Source: Croceibacterium_A sp039920345 (GTDB lineage: Bacteria; Pseudomonadota; Alphaproteobacteria; Sphingomonadales; Sphingomonadaceae). From it: a DNA stretch of 9,380 nucleotides. Each line of letters opens with the position of its first letter. The stretch's first letter is position 1. The notes beneath the pieces were generated by a model. That model saw nothing but the letters and a program-made list of their open reading frames with translations. It searched no databases and had not been told where the DNA came from. The stretch is from NCBI GenBank assembly GCA_039920345.1, contig JBDSDZ010000152.1:1-9380 (forward strand). The letters are read 5' to 3'. A program made the position numbers and the translations under genes. Shown here piece after piece: positions 5,389 to 9,380 of the stretch.

Positions 5389-8091
5389 ATGGCCACCCTA
5401 TCGCGTCTTGTTGGCGCCTTGCTGTTCACATCCGCACTCACCGTACCGGGAGTGGCGATGGCGCAGGATGCCGGCATTTCACCTATTGCCAGCACGCCTT
5501 CCACCACGCCGCTTGACAAGCAGGCCGCCGCACAGGACCAGAGCGCGGAACAAGCCGGTGAAGTCGAGATATCGGTTCCTGGTGGCGGCGAAATTATCGT
5601 CACCGGCCGGGTCAGCCGCAATGTCGAACAGACGTCCAACCAGGTGCTTTCGGTCCTGTCGTCCGAGCAGATCGCCCGCACCGGCGAAGGCGACATTGCC
5701 GGCGCCCTGACGCGTGTCACCGGCCTCAGCGTGGTCGGTAACGGGTTTGTCTATGTCCGCGGCCTGGGTGACCGTTACTCGCTCGCGCTGCTCAACGGAT
5801 CGCCCCTGCCGAGCCCGGAACCGCTCAAGCGCGTTGTCCCGCTTGACCTGTTTCCGACCGGGGTGATCGCCTCAACGCTGGTGCAGAAGAGCTATTCGGT
5901 CAACTACCCGGGTGAATTTGGCGGCGGCGTGATCAACCTGACCACCAAGGCGACGCCGAATGAGCCCTTTTTCACGATCGGCGTTGGTGTTTCCGGCGAT
6001 ACCTACACCACCTTCAACCAGGGACTGACCTATTACGGCAGCAGCACCGACTGGAGCGGCTACGACAACGGCAACCGCGATTATGCGCCCGCCCTGCAGG
6101 CGTTCTTCAACAGTGGCGATCGGCTAAGCTCGGGCACTGTCGACACCAGCGCCATCGCTGCACAGCTGGTAACCGGCCGCAACGCGGTGGTGCAACGCTA
6201 CAATCACGTGCCCGTTAATTTCAGCGCCAACTTCTCGGGCGGCAAGACGTTCGATCTGGGCAGCGGCGAACTCGGCGTGATCCTGGGCGGCGGTTACAGC
6301 AACAAGTACAGCACCCGCCAGACCCTTCAGCAATCATCGCTGAGCGCCGATCTCGAACAACTCGAGACGGATTTCACCTCGACCATCACGGACCAGCATC
6401 TTGTGGTCAACGGGCTGTTCGGCCTGGGCTACGAATTCGGCGAAAACCGCATCCGCTGGACCAACCTGTACATCCACGACACCGACAAACAGGCGCGGAT
6501 CGGGATCGGCCAGCGGCACCAGACCAACGCCGATTTCCTGCAGCAGCGGACCGGCTTTTACGAACGCCAGCTGATCGACACGCAGCTGGTCGGCGAATTC
6601 AAGTTCACACCCGAGCTCACAGTGGAAGCGCGCGGTGCCTATGCCAATTCCAAGCGCAACGCGCCGGAAGAACTGTTCTTCGAATACGTCCGCACCAACG
6701 CGTCGGCAGATCCGTTCGGCCAGTACTTCGTCAACCGCCTCAATAACGGTAACGGTGGTGATGGTGGGGTCACTTACTCCAAGCTCAAGGAAGACTTGTG
6801 GTCGGGCGGACTGGATGTCGGTTACAAGTTTCTCGACCGCTACCGGATTACCGTTGGCGGCACTTATGCCAACACCCATCGCACCAGTTCGCGGCGCGAT
6901 TTCCTGTTCCTGGCGCCCAACGCGTTCATGGGCGATTCGAATGTGATCAGCGCCATCGGCCTGCTCCGCCCCGACCTCCTGCTGGGACCCAAGGTGGTCA
7001 AGGCGTTCGGGATCAAACTGATTGAGACCGATGAAGGCAACCCTTCGTTCGCCGCCGATCTCGAGAACTGGGCCGCCTATGCCAAGCTCGAAGGCCAGCT
7101 GACCGACGCGTTCAGCTTTGACGCCGGTGTTCGCTATGAAGACGCAGACCAGTCGGTCGCGCCGATCCAGGTGTTCAGCACGCCGGGCGCGAGCACCACG
7201 GTCACCAGCCTGCATAACACCTATTGGCTGCCGGCGGTGACGCTGACTTACGAAATTGAACCCGGCATGCAATTGCGCGCCAGTGCCTCGAAGACGATCG
7301 CCCGTCCGCAGTTCCGCGAACTGATCAATCAGCCGTACTACGATCCCGACACCAGCCGCCCCTATCGCGGCAACCCGCTGCTGCAGGACAGCCAGTTGTA
7401 CAACGCCGAAGCGCGCTTCGAATATTACTTCGGGCGCGAGCAGCGGGTGACGGTCTCGGGTTTCTACAAGCGGATCGACAATCCGATCGAAGCCTTCATC
7501 ACCGGCATCGACCTGACCACGTCCTACGCCAATGCCCCCAAGGCTCAGCTCTACGGGGCCGAGTTCGAAGTACAGAAGAACTTCGACGTGGGCGACTGGG
7601 GCGATGGCGATCGCCGGCTGGTTATGATTGGCAACTACACCTTCACTAAGTCCAAGCTGGAAGTCGGTTCGGCGGACACGGTCCAGGTCTATGGCGCCGC
7701 CTCGACGATCGCGACCGATTACTTCCAGGATGGCGTTCCGCTCACTGGCCAGTCCGATCACCTCGTCAACCTGCAGATTGGGCTCGAAAACCAGGACCAC
7801 CTGTCACAGCAGACTTTCCTGGTGACGTATGCCAGCGACCGTGTCGTCAGCCGCGGCCTCAACGGGACCCCACCGCAGCCTGACATCATCGAAAGCCCGG
7901 GCTTCAAACTCGACTTCGTGGCGCGCCAGGGCATCCAGCTGTTCGACCAGTCGATCGAAGCCAAGTTCGAAGTGCGCAACATCTTCGGCCGCAAGCACGA
8001 AGAATTCCAGCAGTCGGGCGCCAACCGGGTCGACATCAACACCTATGATGTCGGGACCACCATCGCCGGTTCGCTGTCGGTCACTTTCTGA
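5389..8091 (+). CDS. TonB-dependent outer-membrane receptor
   Basis: 900 residues from ATG 5389-5391, with GAGGG 7 nt upstream. The frame is open back to 5212, but an upstream start would overlap the lipoprotein gene and lose the signal peptide. The signal peptide ends at A-M-A (residue 25). A Gln/Ala-rich stretch follows, then the TonB box GEIIVTG (67-73). The plug domain covers about 75-190, with SSEQIARTGEGDIAGAL, VYVRGLGDRYS and GEFGGGVINLTTKA. The remainder is a 22-strand-type beta-barrel ending in SLSVTF with a terminal Phe for BAM recognition. It would take up a substrate across the outer membrane using TonB-ExbBD energy. The substrate cannot be read from sequence; the lipoprotein upstream and the PHO-like sites suggest phosphorus-containing compounds or another limiting nutrient. 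Length fits the family; no breaks are seen. Confidence 0.95.
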   Translation: MATLSRLVGALLFTSALTVPGVAMAQDAGISPIASTPSTTPLDKQAAAQDQSAEQAGEVEISVPGGGEIIVTGRVSRNVEQTSNQVLSVLSSEQIARTGEGDIAGALTRVTGLSVVGNGFVYVRGLGDRYSLALLNGSPLPSPEPLKRVVPLDLFPTGVIASTLVQKSYSVNYPGEFGGGVINLTTKATPNEPFFTIGVGVSGDTYTTFNQGLTYYGSSTDWSGYDNGNRDYAPALQAFFNSGDRLSSGTVDTSAIAAQLVTGRNAVVQRYNHVPVNFSANFSGGKTFDLGSGELGVILGGGYSNKYSTRQTLQQSSLSADLEQLETDFTSTITDQHLVVNGLFGLGYEFGENRIRWTNLYIHDTDKQARIGIGQRHQTNADFLQQRTGFYERQLIDTQLVGEFKFTPELTVEARGAYANSKRNAPEELFFEYVRTNASADPFGQYFVNRLNNGNGGDGGVTYSKLKEDLWSGGLDVGYKFLDRYRITVGGTYANTHRTSSRRDFLFLAPNAFMGDSNVISAIGLLRPDLLLGPKVVKAFGIKLIETDEGNPSFAADLENWAAYAKLEGQLTDAFSFDAGVRYEDADQSVAPIQVFSTPGASTTVTSLHNTYWLPAVTLTYEIEPGMQLRASASKTIARPQFRELINQPYYDPDTSRPYRGNPLLQDSQLYNAEARFEYYFGREQRVTVSGFYKRIDNPIEAFITGIDLTTSYANAPKAQLYGAEFEVQKNFDVGDWGDGDRRLVMIGNYTFTKSKLEVGSADTVQVYGAASTIATDYFQDGVPLTGQSDHLVNLQIGLENQDHLSQQTFLVTYASDRVVSRGLNGTPPQPDIIESPGFKLDFVARQGIQLFDQSIEAKFEVRNIFGRKHEEFQQSGANRVDINTYDVGTTIAGSLSVTF

Positions 8092-8092
8092 C

Positions 8093-8123
8093 CGGCAGCG
8101 GACTGCCGCCGCCTAAACCTTTT
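8093..8123 (+). terminator. Possible weak terminator after the receptor gene
   Basis: CGGCAG (8093-8098) and CTGCCG (8103-8108) form a 6-bp stem with a CGGA loop just after the receptor stop. A short CCTTTT follows at 8118-8123, about 10 nt beyond the stem. This lies in the 46-bp gap between convergent genes. The stem is sound but the U-tract is late and short, so its efficiency is uncertain. Confidence 0.45.
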
Positions 8124-8137
8124 GCGAATTCAGCCCC

Positions 8138-8812
8138 TCAGGGCAGGTCGAGCACGTAACCCTTGCCGTGCACGGTGCGCAGCAGGCTCTGCGCGCCCGC
8201 GGTCCTGAGGCCGAAGCGCAGGCGCTTGATCCACACGTCAACCGTGCGCAGGTATTCGGGGTTGCCGGCCTTGCCCAGTGCTTCGACCAGTTCCTGTCGG
8301 CTGAGCACGCGGTTGGGGTTTTCGACCATGAAGCGCAGCACGCGGAACTCGTTGGGCCGGAGCGGCACCAGCTTGCCGTGCCATAGCGCCTGTTCGCCCG
8401 CGACATTGATTTGCAGCGGTCCGAATTCGATCACCTGGCTCGGGCCGCGGCGACGCTCGGCTGAATGGAGCGCCAGGACCCGGTCGAGCATCGCCTGGCG
8501 GCCCAGCGAACCGACTGCATAGTCGTCGGCCCCCGCCTGCAGCGCGCGGCGGCGATCATCGCTGGCGTCGCGATCAAGCAGGATGGTGATGTGCGCATCG
8601 CGTAGCCGCGGATCGGCCCGAAGGCGGCGGCACAATTCGAGGCCCGAGAGATCTTCCATCACCCATTCGACAAATACCCAGGTCGGTCCCTCGACCAGGC
8701 GGCGCGGCCCGTCGGGCCCAAGCAGGTCGAACGCAAACTGCGTGTCACCATGCGAGAACGCATCGAAACGGGCGGCTTCCGCATTTGTCGTCAATATGCT
8801 GACCCGGTTCAT
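8138..8812 (-). CDS. PhoB/OmpR-family regulator with a degenerate (pseudo-)receiver domain
   Basis: 224 residues from ATG 8810-8812. The receiver-like domain (1-115) keeps the fold pattern (SGLELCRRLRADPRL, ALQAGADDY), but the phosphorylation residues are replaced. The acidic pair is N10-A11 (ILTTNAE where ILVVDDE is usual), the acceptor Asp is Glu49 (FVEWVMEDLSG), the switch Thr is Leu79, and the active-site Lys-Pro is Gly101-Ser102. It should not be controlled by ordinary phosphotransfer; Glu49 may mimic the phosphorylated state. The winged helix (about 127-224) is intact: LRPNEFRVLRFMVENPNRVLSRQEL, recognition helix RTVDVWIKRLRFGL (close to the PhoB form RTVDVHIRRLRKAL) and wing LLRTVHGKGYVLD. 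No histidine kinase is adjacent. It converges on the receptor gene with a 46-bp gap and has a PHO-box-like element upstream, so it probably recognises PHO-like DNA. This is not the canonical PhoB. Confidence 0.93.
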   Translation of the reverse strand: MNRVSILTTNAEAARFDAFSHGDTQFAFDLLGPDGPRRLVEGPTWVFVEWVMEDLSGLELCRRLRADPRLRDAHITILLDRDASDDRRRALQAGADDYAVGSLGRQAMLDRVLALHSAERRRGPSQVIEFGPLQINVAGEQALWHGKLVPLRPNEFRVLRFMVENPNRVLSRQELVEALGKAGNPEYLRTVDVWIKRLRFGLRTAGAQSLLRTVHGKGYVLDLP

Positions 8813-8828
8813 CGCCGAGAATCCCTGC

Positions 8829-8849
8829 CCTGTTCAGGCAGTTCCTGCC
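8829..8849. repeat. Overlapping small palindromes in the regulator leader
   Basis: CCTGTTCAGG (8829-8838) is a 10-bp palindrome. GGCAG (8837-8841) and CTGCC (8845-8849) form a second stem with a 3-base loop. The two share bases and so are alternative structures. They lie between the PHO-like element and the regulator start codon, a position suited to an RNA structure or a second operator. Confidence 0.35.
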
Positions 8850-8857
8850 GCCGGGAT

Positions 8858-8875
8858 GTGACTCAGATATGACGG
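8858..8875 (-). promoter_or_regulatory. PHO-box-like element before the regulator gene
   Basis: Minus strand: CCGTCAT-ATCT-GAGTCAC. Two GTCAY cores 11 bp apart, as in PhoB sites; the first half has one mismatch to CTGTCAT and the second is weaker. It ends 45 nt before the regulator start codon, which would suit autoregulation. This is a weaker match than the site at 2912-2929. Confidence 0.4.
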
Positions 8876-9058
8876 AATGGTGCCTGTCGGCCGATTACCG
8901 ATCGACCATCGCATTTATCAGATTTATTCAGGCCTGCTCGAGACAGTCCAGCTCAAACGGGCACCTGTGTTAATGGGGATTGGACAGTCGGCATGTGCGG
9001 CCATCGAAAAAAGCTCGCCATGCTTACCCTTTTGCCAAGGTCCCGATTGCGCGGGAAG

Positions 9059-9151
9059 TGGCGGAGACGGAGGGATTCGAACCCTCGATACCAGTAATCC
9101 CGGTATGGCGGTTTAGCAAACCGCTGGTTTCAGCCACTCACCCACGTCTCC
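9059..9151 (-). tRNA. tRNA-Ser (anticodon GCU), CCA encoded
   Basis: A complete class II tRNA. The acceptor stem is GGAGACG/CGTCTCC (9145-9151 with 9063-9069). The anticodon stem-loop is GCGGT-TTGCTAA-ACCGC, with anticodon GCT at 9115-9117, reading AGC/AGU serine codons. A long variable arm pairs ATACCGG with CTGGTAT. The T arm is GAGGG-TTCGAAT-CCCTC. Discriminator G (9062) is followed by an encoded CCA (9059-9061). No interruptions are seen. Confidence 0.97.
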
Positions 9152-9176
9152 GGCTCAAGGCGGCTAAGCGGGCGGG

Positions 9177-9204
9177 CTATAACGACGGCCCTGCGTGGCG
9201 GCAA
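9177..9204 (-). promoter_or_regulatory. Sigma-70-type promoter of the tRNA-Ser gene
   Basis: On the minus strand TTGCCG (9199-9204) and TTATAG (9177-9182) are 16 bp apart and match the -35 and -10 hexamers well. The -10 lies 25 bp before the mature 5' end at 9151, leaving a short 5' leader for RNase P. It sits in the gap between the tRNA and the stop of the upstream reading frame at 9237. Confidence 0.55.
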
Positions 9205-9236
9205 GGGGCCTGCGCGCGGGAATCTTCCTGCTCGTT

Positions 9237-9380
9237 TCAACGCAAAACGGACTCGCCCTGCCGCGCATTCATTGCCGCTTCAGCCGCAGAGGCCTCTTCT
9301 GGGGTCGGACTGGTCCATTTCGGGATAGGGGGGACCGCGTAATGCTCATTGAAATCGCCGCGTATTGCCGCCGCCGCTCG
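9237..9380 (-). CDS. C-terminal end of an unidentified protein (cut by window edge)
   Basis: An open minus-strand frame enters from the right edge and gives 47 residues before TGA (9237-9239). It ends ...PPIPKWTSPTPEEASAAEAAMNARQGESVLR. The composition (charged/Ala-rich tail with a Trp-containing segment, GC-rich third positions) reads like a real protein end, and the tRNA promoter begins just downstream of the stop. No family is recognised. The opposing plus-strand ATG at 9342, preceded by AGGGGGGA, is the competing reading; only 13 codons of it are visible. Confidence 0.5.
   Translation of the reverse strand, partial: RAAAAIRGDFNEHYAVPPIPKWTSPTPEEASAAEAAMNARQGESVLR

Noticed and set aside
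6334..7800. A 488-codon minus-strand frame
   Set aside because: Antisense shadow of the TonB receptor barrel; the receptor frame has signal peptide, TonB box and plug motifs, whereas this one has none.
9007..9023. Run of six T on the minus strand after tRNA-Ser as an intrinsic terminator
   Set aside because: Only a 4-bp stem (AAGC/GCTT) precedes it; too weak to call.
8877..9342. Plus-strand frames reading GGIRTLDTSNPGMAV and EGFEPSIPVIPVWRFSKPL
   Set aside because: These are the familiar false proteins made by translating the antisense of a tRNA-Ser gene (9059-9151); no ribosome sites or family support.

Overview
The window looks like chromosome of an alphaproteobacterium, most likely a sphingomonad (Sphingomonadales: Novosphingobium, Sphingomonas or Erythrobacter type). 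The clues are high GC with strong GC3 bias, a TonB-dependent receptor with an 'EIIVTG' TonB box, mixed GTG/ATG starts, and a chromosomal VirB-type gene set. This assignment is by style of sequence, not by database match.

Layout. (1) Positions 1-2877, minus strand: the start of a type IV secretion (T4SS) operon read leftwards, in the order virB1-like lytic transglycosylase, virB2 pilin, virB3, virB4. The genes are tightly packed, and virB4 runs off the left edge. (2) 2878-3085: the virB promoter region, carrying a near-perfect PHO-box-like element (2912-2929), and a strong hairpin terminator (3011-3045) that closes the next gene upstream. (3) 3086-3454, minus: a small exported TPR protein. (4) 3455-3712: a divergent control region dense in TGTCAY half-sites, including a 15/20-identical direct repeat. 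(5) 3713-8091, plus: a surface lipoprotein with a beta-helix-like body, followed by a TonB-dependent receptor; the two are separated by a GC-rich hairpin. (6) 8138-8812, minus: an OmpR/PhoB-family regulator whose receiver domain has lost every residue used for phosphorylation (the acceptor Asp is Glu), while its winged-helix domain stays very PhoB-like. A further PHO-box-like element lies in front of it. (7) 9059-9151, minus: tRNA-Ser(GCU) with encoded CCA and a recognisable promoter. (8) 9239 to the right edge, minus: the probable C-terminus of an unidentified protein.

How it may fit together. The lipoprotein/receptor pair looks like an outer-membrane capture-and-import unit. TGTCAY-N5-TGTCAY-like sites lie in front of three transcription units (virB operon, lipoprotein-receptor, regulator). 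The fourth, the TPR gene, shares the divergent region. The simplest reading is that the window is under PhoB, the local PhoB-like pseudo-receiver regulator, or both. That would make it a phosphate-responsive or phosphorylation-independent regulon including a T4SS. The sites and residue changes are read directly from the sequence; the regulatory wiring is inference.
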